Shown here: in pieces, positions 9,357 through 17,077 of the stretch
How the letters are laid out: every line of letters starts with the position of its first letter
Position numbering within the stretch: position 1 is the stretch's first letter
Origin: an uncultured Prevotellaceae bacterium
GTDB lineage: Bacteria > Bacteroidota > Bacteroidia > Bacteroidales > Bacteroidaceae
Assembly: GCA_947166345.1 (NCBI GenBank)
Contig: CAMVDU010000003.1
Location: 1 to 64,000 of the forward strand
DNA: 64,000 nt
Direction of reading: 5' to 3'
Program-made: the position numbers and the translations under genes
The notes under the pieces: model-generated
What the model was told of the DNA's origin: nothing
Database searches by the model: none
What the model saw: the letters and a program-made list of their open reading frames with translations, nothing else

Positions 9357-10808
9357 TTACAGTCTCTTCAGCACCAGTAATAGGTGATCCCATACCATCT
9401 GAACGGTGGGGATGAGCAGACGCTCGTCGGGGGTGTGGACATCGCGAAGCGTAGGACCAAACGACACCATGTCGAGGGCAGGATAACGCTCAGAGAAAAG
9501 ACCGCACTCCAGACCGGCGTGGATGCCACGTACGACAGGCTCCTTGCCGAAGAGCTCTTTGTAGGCCTCTACTACAGTATCACGAAGATGGCTCTCGGCC
9601 TTCATCTTCCACGCAGGATAGCCATCGCTGCTGTAGGCTTTGGCACCTGCCAGTTCGAAAAGTGCAACAATGGTGGCACACATATTGTCGAGGTTCGACA
9701 TCACGTTGCTGCGCTGTGACGACAGAATATTGATCTCGGTGTCTGTCGTGTGGATAGAGGCGATGTTTGAAGAGGTCTCGACCATCCCGTTCAACTCAGG
9801 ATCCTGACAGATGGCATAGATGCCGTTGTCAACAGCCTGGATGGCACGGATGAAGCGGTCAGCCACCTCCTTGCAGATAACGGGCTGGGCATCTGTGCTC
9901 TCCATTGTCCACACCATCTGGGTGTCGGTCACATGGAATTCGTCCTCTACCTGGGCTGCGAACACGTTCCAATCAGCCTTTACCAGTTCTTTCTCCTCAT
10001 GAGGAACAGCAATGATGAACTCACCGTCACGTGGAATGGCATTGTGCAGCTTTCCGCTGTGGAACTGTGCCAGACGCAGTTCCGGATGACGCTGCAACTG
10101 CTGGTAGAGAAAACGTCCAAGCTGCTTGATGGCATTGGCGCGTTTTTTGTTGATGTCATCACCAGAATGACCACCCGTCAGTCCCTTTAACTGTCCACGC
10201 ATGAAGAAGAAACCGTTGGGGGCTGACTCACGTTGGAAGGTAAACTGGGCTGTGGTGTTGCGGCCTCCAGCGCAGCTGACGAATATCTCACCTTCGTCTT
10301 CCGAGTCAAGGTTGATGAGGTAGTCACCACTCATAAAATCGCTCTTCATACCTTCGGCTCCGCTAAGGCCCGTCTCCTCGTCGCGTGTAAAGACACATTC
10401 CAGTGGACCGTGCTCAATATCAGTGGCTTCGAGGATGGCCAACTCGATAGCACAGCCAATGCCGTCATCGGCACCCAGTGTGGTACCTTTTGCACGCAAC
10501 CAGTCACCATCGACGTAGGTTTGTATGGGGTCGTTGTCAAAATCGAATGGTACATCGACCAGTTTGTCGCATACCATATCCATATGACTCTGCAAAATAA
10601 CGGTCTTACGGTTCTCGTAGCCTGGCGTGGCTGGTTTGCGAATGATCACATTGCCTGTTTCATCAACACGGGTGTCCAAACCGTGACTTTCGCCCCATGT
10701 TTTCAGGTAGTCAATCATCTTCTCCTCGCGCTTTGAAGGGCGGGGGATACTGTTAATCTTTGCAAACTGTTCGAAAACCGAAGCAGGTTTTAACTCTCTT
10801 TTATTCAT
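9357..10808 (-). CDS. pepD: Aminoacyl-histidine dipeptidase (PepD, M20 family)
   Basis: The 483-residue cytosolic metallopeptidase cleaves Xaa-His and other dipeptides. M20C features visible: LQSHMDMVCDK with the first metal His and catalytic Asp, LGADDGIGCA with the bridging Asp, EDEETGLSGA with the catalytic Glu pair, and a later HAGLECGLFSERYP segment with the last metal His. The length matches the family. It is the first gene of pepD-uvrA-cdd; 14 bases separate its stop from the chosen uvrA start. Its promoter shares a 67-bp region with the divergent gene at 10876. Confidence 0.95.
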   Translation of the reverse strand: MNKRELKPASVFEQFAKINSIPRPSKREEKMIDYLKTWGESHGLDTRVDETGNVIIRKPATPGYENRKTVILQSHMDMVCDKLVDVPFDFDNDPIQTYVDGDWLRAKGTTLGADDGIGCAIELAILEATDIEHGPLECVFTRDEETGLSGAEGMKSDFMSGDYLINLDSEDEGEIFVSCAGGRNTTAQFTFQRESAPNGFFFMRGQLKGLTGGHSGDDINKKRANAIKQLGRFLYQQLQRHPELRLAQFHSGKLHNAIPRDGEFIIAVPHEEKELVKADWNVFAAQVEDEFHVTDTQMVWTMESTDAQPVICKEVADRFIRAIQAVDNGIYAICQDPELNGMVETSSNIASIHTTDTEINILSSQRSNVMSNLDNMCATIVALFELAGAKAYSSDGYPAWKMKAESHLRDTVVEAYKELFGKEPVVRGIHAGLECGLFSERYPALDMVSFGPTLRDVHTPDERLLIPTVQMVWDHLLLVLKRL

Positions 10809-10847
10809 TTTTAATGTTTTATTTTTAGTGTTTCAATTTAAATTCTG

Positions 10848-10855
10848 TACCTTTG
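10848..10855 (+). promoter_or_regulatory. Promoter -7 element for the small membrane protein/OmpH operon
   Basis: TACCTTTG matches TAnnTTTG and lies 20 bases before the ATG at 10876. It overlaps the upstream region of the divergent pepD promoter. Confidence 0.6.
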
Positions 10856-10861
10856 CACCCG

Positions 10862-10869
10862 CAAAAGTA
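10862..10869 (-). promoter_or_regulatory. Promoter -7 element for pepD
   Basis: Minus-strand TACTTTTG fits TAnnTTTG about 54 bases from the pepD start. It is only six bases from the opposing element at 10848-10855, so the two promoters overlap back to back. Confidence 0.5.
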
Positions 10870-10875
10870 ATAATA

Positions 10876-11097
10876 ATGATTGGAAAAATCGTCATCGGCG
10901 CGTTAATAATTGCTATATCGGTGTTTTTTTTATGCATAAAAGTGTTTTTTAAGCCCCAAGGGACCTTCACTTCGATGCATATTCACGATTCAGAGGCGAT
11001 GAAACAACGTGGAATTCATTGCGTGCTCGACCAAGATCGTGAGCAACGTCAGAAGAGCCGATTGGCTGTTGAAGAGAAATCAAATATTGAAGAATAA
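10876..11097 (+). CDS. Small single-span membrane protein, function unknown
   Basis: The 73-residue protein starts MIGKIVIGALIIAISVFF, a single membrane segment over residues 2-24, followed by a short soluble tail ending in charged residues. I start at 10876 because the promoter -7 box lies just upstream; an in-frame ATG at 10828 would precede the promoter. It is 13 bases ahead of the OmpH-like lipoprotein gene and probably co-transcribed. No enzymatic motif is visible. Confidence 0.7.
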   Translation: MIGKIVIGALIIAISVFFLCIKVFFKPQGTFTSMHIHDSEAMKQRGIHCVLDQDREQRQKSRLAVEEKSNIEE

Positions 11098-11110
11098 TAA
11101 TAAACTGAAA

Positions 11111-11704
11111 ATGAAAAAGAACTTTACATTTGCACTTTCACTCGTGGCTGTGGTTGCCATGATCATTTCGTGTAACAAACAACCGAACAAGCAGGATGAG
11201 CGTCAGAAGGCTCAGCAGTCAGCTTCGCTTGATTTCCCCCAGAACGGTATGCGCATTGTTTACATAGATGTTGATTCATTGACCCGTGAGTACGATTTGT
11301 CTAAGGATCGTGCCGTGTTGCTCGAGAAAGCCAGTCAGGAGGTTGAGGACGCCGCTATGGAAGCCCAGAAGGTGAAAGACAATATTGAGTACAAGTATTC
11401 AAAGAATATGTACACCAGTCAGGCTCAGTTTGAGCAGGACCAGGCCCGTCTGCAACGTTTGGCAGCCGATTATGAGAAAAAACTGCGTGCCGCTCAAGAG
11501 TTGCAGGCTGAGTACCAGCAGACGTTCATGGATTCTGTTACCAATTATCTGAAGGTTTATCAGGAGGAGAAACAGTTTGATCTTATCCTGAACAGTTCTG
11601 TCCTCATGCAGCTTAATCCTAAGTATGATGTTACTCATGATGTGGCTGTAGGTCTGAACAACCGCTACAAGAAGTCTGAGGTGAAGGCTGAAGAAAAGAA
11701 GTAA
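11111..11704 (+). CDS. OmpH/Skp-like periplasmic lipoprotein
   Basis: The 197-residue product begins with a lipoprotein signal whose lipobox is MIISC (Cys 21). After a Gln/Lys-rich linker the segment MRIVYIDVDSL opens an OmpH/Skp domain with long charged helices (VEDAAMEAQKVKDNIEYKY and LAADYEKKLRAAQELQAEY) typical of the holdase tentacles. Skp-type proteins escort unfolded outer-membrane proteins, but lipidation means this one is membrane-anchored. The start is set at the ATG giving a proper signal; an upstream in-frame ATG at 11009 lies inside the preceding gene. It is followed by the NhaD paralogue after 24 bases. Confidence 0.82.
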   Translation: MKKNFTFALSLVAVVAMIISCNKQPNKQDERQKAQQSASLDFPQNGMRIVYIDVDSLTREYDLSKDRAVLLEKASQEVEDAAMEAQKVKDNIEYKYSKNMYTSQAQFEQDQARLQRLAADYEKKLRAAQELQAEYQQTFMDSVTNYLKVYQEEKQFDLILNSSVLMQLNPKYDVTHDVAVGLNNRYKKSEVKAEEKK

Positions 11705-11728
11705 TCTTTTATAGTAAGAGCAGACTTT

Positions 11729-13102
11729 ATGACGACACTCATTATTATTACAATGTTGGTCTTTAGCTATTTGCTTATAGCTACAGGTCATCTAACGGGT
11801 GTCAATAAGTCGGCCATCGCTGTTTTTCTTGCCACAATAGGGTGGGTGCTCTATGTATGTTGGGGCTCTGGTTTCGTTGCAGAGTTGCATCCTAATGCTT
11901 ATGCCGAGTATTTGACTCAGCATCCAGGACAGAGCGAGCCAGTCAAATATTTCATTTATGAGAATGTGTTTTTGAAGTATGTAGGACAGGCAGCTGCTAT
12001 TGTCCTTTTCATGCTGGCCACCATGTCGATTATTGAGATTCTGAACAACAATGGTTGTTTCGACTTTATCGCATCGTGGATTCGTACACGCAATCCCAAC
12101 CGCCTGTTGTGGACTATTACACTTGCAACTTTCATTCTCTCGGCTAATCTCGACACGTTGACAACAACAGTGGTGATGCTGGTGTTGATGCGCAACATCG
12201 TACAAAACCGCCGTCAGCGCATGCTGATAGGTTCTGCCATTCTGTTGGCAGCAACCTGTGGCGGGTGTTTTACTGTGATTGGTGACACTACAGGACTGAT
12301 TCTCTGGGGAAATGAGAGTATCACTGCCACTAATTTTTCTGCTTTCTTGTTCTTGCCGGCATTGGCTGCCTGGATTATCCCTACTTGTCTTATCAGTAGG
12401 GAACTGCCTGGCCGTCTTGATATAGAGTGGGGCGTTGCTCCCTATCGTGGCAACGATACGCGTCTGAATTCCTGGCAGCGTCTCATGATGTTCGTTGTGG
12501 GCATTGGTGGTCTGTGGTTCATCCCTACGTTCAAGAGCATCACCAAACTGCCACCGTTCCTTGGTGCACTTTGTGTGTTGAGCGTCCTTTGGGTTGTCAA
12601 CGAGGCTTTTAACCGCAAGCTCTATGATGCAGACCAAATGTCTCAGCGTCGTGTGCCGCGTATCCTGCAGTATGGTAATATCCAGCAGATTCTGTTTGTG
12701 ATGGGTATCATGTTGGGAATAGGTGCCGTTGCTGAAACCGGTGTGTTGGGAGATGTTGCCCAGTGGTTCGATCGCACTATCGGCAATGTTTGGATTATTG
12801 GAGCCATTGCGGGTATTCTGAGCAGTCTTGTTGATTCGTTTACTATTGCCGTTTCGGGCATTACATTGTTCCAGTCGTCAGTTGGCGACTACGCCATGAA
12901 CGGTATTTATTGGAAAGTGCTAGCTTTTTGTACTGCCGTTGGTGGTTGTCTGCTTACGGTGGGCAGTATCAGCGGTATAGCTTTGATGCGCATGGAGCAT
13001 GTTAAACTAGGTTGGTATATCCGTAACATTATGCCGAAAGTTCTTCTCGGCTGGTTCATAGGATTAGGTATCCTATGGTTGGAACATGTCCTGATATACT
13101 GA
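11729..13102 (+). CDS. NhaD-family transporter, motif-divergent paralogue
   Basis: The 457-residue protein has about 11 hydrophobic segments and clear NhaD architecture (sodium/proton antiporter of the IT superfamily). Compared with the second copy in this window (58803-60134), conserved polar motifs have changed: LDNLTT is LDTLTT, GGAFSPIGD is GGCFTVIGD, and IVDNVPL is LVDSFTI. These stretches carry the polar residues expected in the transport site, so the substrate or coupling may differ. It may therefore be an ion transporter other than a classical Na+/H+ antiporter. It follows the OmpH-like gene closely and precedes feoAB, which has its own promoter. Confidence 0.8.
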   Translation: MTTLIIITMLVFSYLLIATGHLTGVNKSAIAVFLATIGWVLYVCWGSGFVAELHPNAYAEYLTQHPGQSEPVKYFIYENVFLKYVGQAAAIVLFMLATMSIIEILNNNGCFDFIASWIRTRNPNRLLWTITLATFILSANLDTLTTTVVMLVLMRNIVQNRRQRMLIGSAILLAATCGGCFTVIGDTTGLILWGNESITATNFSAFLFLPALAAWIIPTCLISRELPGRLDIEWGVAPYRGNDTRLNSWQRLMMFVVGIGGLWFIPTFKSITKLPPFLGALCVLSVLWVVNEAFNRKLYDADQMSQRRVPRILQYGNIQQILFVMGIMLGIGAVAETGVLGDVAQWFDRTIGNVWIIGAIAGILSSLVDSFTIAVSGITLFQSSVGDYAMNGIYWKVLAFCTAVGGCLLTVGSISGIALMRMEHVKLGWYIRNIMPKVLLGWFIGLGILWLEHVLIY

Positions 13103-13135
13103 TTTTTAGGTATTGCGGTTTTGCCTGAATAACCG

Positions 13136-13143
13136 TACCTTTG
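13136..13143 (+). promoter_or_regulatory. Promoter -7 element for feoAB
   Basis: TACCTTTG, nine bases ahead of the chosen ATG at 13152. This implies a very short leader and supports that start over the upstream ATG at 13113. No Fur-like palindrome was recognised. Confidence 0.55.
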
Positions 13144-13151
13144 TTGCCATT

Positions 13152-15524
13152 ATGAGACTGTCAAATCTGAATACAGGTCAAAAGGGTGTTATCGTGAAGG
13201 TGTTGGGTCACGGTAGCTTTCGCAAGCGTATCATTGAGATGGGATTTGTCAAAGGACAACCTATTGAGGTGTTACTCAATGCGCCTCTTCAAGACCCCGT
13301 TAAATATCGTCTGATGGGCTATGAGGTAAGCCTTCGTAGACAGGAAGCCGAAATGATTGAGGTGGTTCCAGGTGATACTGCTATTGAGTCTACACGTTTC
13401 AAAACGCTGACTAGTCGGCATGACGGCGACTTTCTGCACCATGTGGCTATGGACCAGCGACGCACCATCAACGTTGCGCTCATCGGTAATCCTAACTGTG
13501 GTAAGACGTCACTTTTCAATTATTCTACGGGTGCCCATGCCCATGTGGGTAATTATAGTGGCGTTACTGTTGGCTCCACTGTGGCCCATGCTTCTATGTA
13601 TGGTTACGACTTTAATCTTGTGGACCTTCCTGGTACCTATTCGTTGTCGTGCTATTCGCCCGAAGAACTATTTGTCAGGAAGCACCTTAGTGAGCAAATG
13701 CCCGATGTGGTTATCAATGTCATCGACGGCTCAAACCTTGAGCGTAACCTCTATTTGACAACTCAGCTGGTTGATATGGACCTGCGGATGGTTGGGGCAC
13801 TGAATATGTATGATGAGTTTGAACGCCGTGGTGACCGTGTTAACCTTGAAACGCTTTCTACCTTGCTGGGTATGCCTATTGTACCCACCTCGTTTAAGAG
13901 TGGCATGGGTGTGAAGGACTTGTTTCGTACCGTCATCCAGGTCTATGAGGGCGCAAACGCGCAATCACGCCACCTCCACATTAACTATGGACACGAAATA
14001 GAAGATGGAATACGCCATATACAGCAGTTCCTGAAACCCAATACAGAGATACATAGTCAATACAGTACGCGCTATCTGGCATTAAAGCTCTTAGAACATG
14101 ACCATGATATTGAACAGTACGTTGCTGCGAAAGCTGGTGAGGACTCTAAAGCTGTTCTCGAGGCACGTGCCAATGCTGAGCAACGAGTTCGGGAAGAGAT
14201 GGGTGTTGATTCTGAGACTGCTATTATGGATGCCAAATATGGTTTCATTAGCGGTGCACTGAAGGAAGCGTGTTTTGTTGAGGGTACCAAGGCTGACACC
14301 TACCGTGCCACCCATATGATAGATGCCGTTCTGAGTAATAAGTATGCTGGTTTTCCCATTTTCTTCCTTATTCTCTTTGTCATGTTTCATGTCACGTTCA
14401 CTTTGGGCCAGTATCCTATGGACTGGATTGAAGCGGGTATATCATGGCTGGGAGGTTGGTTGGGTGGTGTCATGACCGAAGGACCGCTAAAGTCTATGCT
14501 TATTGATGGCGTTATAGGCGGTGTAGGCTCTGTTATCGTGTTTTTGCCCCAGATATTGATCCTCTACTTTTTCATTTCATTTATGGAAGACTCGGGCTAC
14601 ATGTCGCGTGCAGCCTTTATAATGGACAAACTGATGCACAAAATGGGGCTTCATGGCAAGTCTTTCATACCTCTTGTTATGGGTTTTGGATGTAATGTAC
14701 CAGCGGTTATGGCCACCCGTACTGTCGAAAGCCGACGTTCGCGTCTTATCACGATGCTCATACTGCCCTTTATGTCTTGTTCAGCGCGCCTGCCTATATA
14801 TATTATGATTACTGGTACATTCTTTGCCGTTGAATGGCGTTCATGGGTTATGATTTCGCTCTATGCTGTCGGTATCCTTATGGCCATCATTGCTAGCAAG
14901 TTGTTCTCAGTGTTCGTTGTCAAAGGCGAGGATACACCTTTTGTCATGGAGCTGCCACCTTATCGTATGCCTACAGTTAAGGCCATCAGCCGTCATACAT
15001 GGGGAAAGGGTAAGGAATATCTGAAGAAGATGGGCGGCATCATCCTCGTTGCCTCCATCATCGTATGGGCTCTAGGTTATTTCCCGCACAACGATCAGAT
15101 ATCTCGTCAGCAGCAGTTGGAACAGTCCTATATTGGTCGTATGGGTAAAACTATCGAACCAGTCTTCTCACCTCAAGGCTTCAACTGGAAACTTGATGTC
15201 AGTCTTATTGCCGGTGTGGGTGCCAAAGAGATTGTCGCCTCCACAATAGGTGTGCTCTATACCGATGATGATTCCTATGCCGATGACTCTTCGTTTAGTG
15301 ACGACAGCAGTAAGTACACTCGCATGCATCAGCTTATGACGTCTGACGGAATGACACCTCAGACGGCTTATGCATATCTGCTATTTATCCTACTTTATTT
15401 TCCTTGCCTGGCTACGATTATAGCCATCAAGAATGAAACAGGACGATGGCGGTGGGCCCTTTTTACTGCGGCCTACACCACCATCGTCGCTTGGTGTGTT
15501 TCTGCCTTGGTGGCAGTTATATAA
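13152..15524 (+). CDS. feoB: Fused FeoA-FeoB ferrous iron transporter
   Basis: The 790-residue chain carries FeoA as residues 1-75 (SH3-like, TGQKGVIVKVLGHG and GFVKGQPIEVL) and FeoB behind it. The G domain shows G1 GNPNCGKTS near 112, G3 DLPGTYSLS and a G4-like NMYDE. The membrane part has two Gate regions with conserved polar cysteines (GFGCNVPAVMATRT and PFMSCSARLP). It imports Fe2+ across the inner membrane under anaerobic conditions. FeoA fusions are common in Bacteroidota. Its 3' end overlaps the convergent pspC gene by eight bases. Confidence 0.95.
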   Translation: MRLSNLNTGQKGVIVKVLGHGSFRKRIIEMGFVKGQPIEVLLNAPLQDPVKYRLMGYEVSLRRQEAEMIEVVPGDTAIESTRFKTLTSRHDGDFLHHVAMDQRRTINVALIGNPNCGKTSLFNYSTGAHAHVGNYSGVTVGSTVAHASMYGYDFNLVDLPGTYSLSCYSPEELFVRKHLSEQMPDVVINVIDGSNLERNLYLTTQLVDMDLRMVGALNMYDEFERRGDRVNLETLSTLLGMPIVPTSFKSGMGVKDLFRTVIQVYEGANAQSRHLHINYGHEIEDGIRHIQQFLKPNTEIHSQYSTRYLALKLLEHDHDIEQYVAAKAGEDSKAVLEARANAEQRVREEMGVDSETAIMDAKYGFISGALKEACFVEGTKADTYRATHMIDAVLSNKYAGFPIFFLILFVMFHVTFTLGQYPMDWIEAGISWLGGWLGGVMTEGPLKSMLIDGVIGGVGSVIVFLPQILILYFFISFMEDSGYMSRAAFIMDKLMHKMGLHGKSFIPLVMGFGCNVPAVMATRTVESRRSRLITMLILPFMSCSARLPIYIMITGTFFAVEWRSWVMISLYAVGILMAIIASKLFSVFVVKGEDTPFVMELPPYRMPTVKAISRHTWGKGKEYLKKMGGIILVASIIVWALGYFPHNDQISRQQQLEQSYIGRMGKTIEPVFSPQGFNWKLDVSLIAGVGAKEIVASTIGVLYTDDDSYADDSSFSDDSSKYTRMHQLMTSDGMTPQTAYAYLLFILLYFPCLATIIAIKNETGRWRWALFTAAYTTIVAWCVSALVAVI

Positions 15525-16551
15525 GGATGTATCCCAGTTTGATGGCACAGCCTAATGCTATCATCCACAGCACGATGCATATAATGCGTTGTACTGTTCC
15601 CATGGGCTTTATCTTCTTGGTGTAAGATAGTAAAATGTGAACAATGGCATAAACAGGGATGAACAGTACTGTCAATACTGACAGCATGAGTCCGATAAAC
15701 ATGATAGTATGGTTGTACCAAAGTTCTCCAAAACTAACGTCTCCTATAACAAATGGCAACGTCGCTATGTCAGCTGCGGGCATGAGCAACGCAAAGAGGC
15801 CGCCAAGTATTACACCCAACAGGGCAAGAGCAAGTGAGAAGGCAACGATAATCAGAATGACAATGAAGAATCCGACGACAAGTTTCATTACGATGGAGAA
15901 AGCCTCGCGTAGCCAGCCTTCATGTTGACGTACAGGCTCACCGTGGTCCATTACGGCACCTGCCAGATTCTGCGGCGTCACATCGATACCCTGCATCTGT
16001 AGTTTCTCTTCTGGAAGGTTGGCCTGAGGCAGTACGATTGCCAAAATGATATAGGCCAGTATTCCCACACCATAAAACATTGTAAACACGACCATGCCCA
16101 GTCGCCACCAAGTGGCATCAGTACCAGTATAGGCTGCCAATCCCGACATGACACCAGCTACCATTTTATCATTAGGGTTTCGGAATAGCTTTTTGCCTGC
16201 TGTTCTCGTGCGTACATTATTATATAATCCCTTGGCTGCTGTACGGGCATTGTCCCAGGCATCACCTTTCTTTTCCTTCTGCTCCTCGTCGCCTGTAAGT
16301 TGTTCGGGCTTGCCTATGCGTGTGATAATGTCCTTGACGTGGTCAATAGTGATTGCCACTATGCCATTGCTCTTCAGTTCATCGAACAGTTCGGCTATAC
16401 GAGTCTCAATGTCGTCAACAATCTCCTCGCCGCCATCCTGTAAACCAAACGACGAACGCAGTGAATTGATGTATTGCTGCAGTAGCTCGTAAGCATCCTC
16501 ATCTATTTGGAATAGACGACCGCACAGATTGATGGTAATATTCTTTTTCAT
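15517..16551 (-). CDS. PspC-domain membrane protein
   Basis: The 344-residue protein starts MKKNITINLCGRLFQIDEDA; I chose 16551 rather than the ATG at 16572 because homology begins there. Residues 1-100 form a soluble region with an INLCGRLFQIDEDAYELLQQYI motif often fused to PspC in Bacteroidota. A PspC domain follows (KKLFRNPNDKMVAGVMSGLA through AYIILAIVLPQ, about residues 124-185), then three or four membrane segments. PspC proteins relate to envelope stress, but the function of this branch is not established. The PadR gene lies 47 bases upstream and likely controls the pair. Confidence 0.85.
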   Translation of the reverse strand: MKKNITINLCGRLFQIDEDAYELLQQYINSLRSSFGLQDGGEEIVDDIETRIAELFDELKSNGIVAITIDHVKDIITRIGKPEQLTGDEEQKEKKGDAWDNARTAAKGLYNNVRTRTAGKKLFRNPNDKMVAGVMSGLAAYTGTDATWWRLGMVVFTMFYGVGILAYIILAIVLPQANLPEEKLQMQGIDVTPQNLAGAVMDHGEPVRQHEGWLREAFSIVMKLVVGFFIVILIIVAFSLALALLGVILGGLFALLMPAADIATLPFVIGDVSFGELWYNHTIMFIGLMLSVLTVLFIPVYAIVHILLSYTKKIKPMGTVQRIICIVLWMIALGCAIKLGYILI

Positions 16552-16598
16552 AATCCTTAATACTTTATACAATTAAACTCTTATACCTTATTATAATA

Positions 16599-16925
16599 TT
16601 ATAAATTCTTTAAATATCCTACTGTGTTTGACAGCTCTGTCCAGGCTCCATCTAACCCTTCAAGAAATTTTTTGCCCACTTCACTCAAGGCATAATATTT
16701 CCGTGGCGGCCCCTGTGAGGATTCTTGCCATTGGTAGACCAGTAGTCCGTCATTCTTCAGACGGGTCAGTAATGGGTAGAGTGTTCCCTCTACTACAAGC
16801 AACTCGGCATCCTTCAACTGTTGAATGATGTCGCTGGCATAGGAAGGGTGACGTTTCAAGAGTAGCAGTACGCAGTATTCCAGCATACCCTTTCTCATCT
16901 GTGATTTTGCATTTTCAATGTTCAT
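16599..16925 (-). CDS. PadR-family transcriptional regulator
   Basis: The 108-residue protein is a short PadR-type winged helix: MRKGMLEYCVLLLLKRHPSYASDIIQQL holds the first helices, LLVVEGTLYPLLTRLKNDGLL the recognition helix and wing, and PPRKYYALSEVGKKFLEGL the characteristic RKYY-LT/S-G element. Such proteins usually repress their own operon and are released by envelope or drug signals. It lies directly upstream of the pspC-domain gene, an arrangement common in Bacteroidota, so autoregulation of padR-pspC is likely. Confidence 0.92.
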   Translation of the reverse strand: MNIENAKSQMRKGMLEYCVLLLLKRHPSYASDIIQQLKDAELLVVEGTLYPLLTRLKNDGLLVYQWQESSQGPPRKYYALSEVGKKFLEGLDGAWTELSNTVGYLKNL

Positions 16926-16954
16926 TTTTGCAGTGTTGTTTATTTAATCCGCTG

Positions 16955-16962
16955 CAAAGGTA
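16955..16962 (-). promoter_or_regulatory. Promoter -7 element for padR-pspC
   Basis: Minus-strand TACCTTTG 30 bases from the padR ATG. The 115 bases further upstream, to the end of uvrB at 17078, are AT-rich and hold no gene. Confidence 0.55.
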
Positions 16963-17077
16963 AGTAATTTTATAGTACCTTGTAATACACAATACCATGT
17001 TTATGCAAAGCATTATACATATTTAACATATCCCCCAAATAATCATTTGGTGTAATGTAATATATATGTCGTTATTT

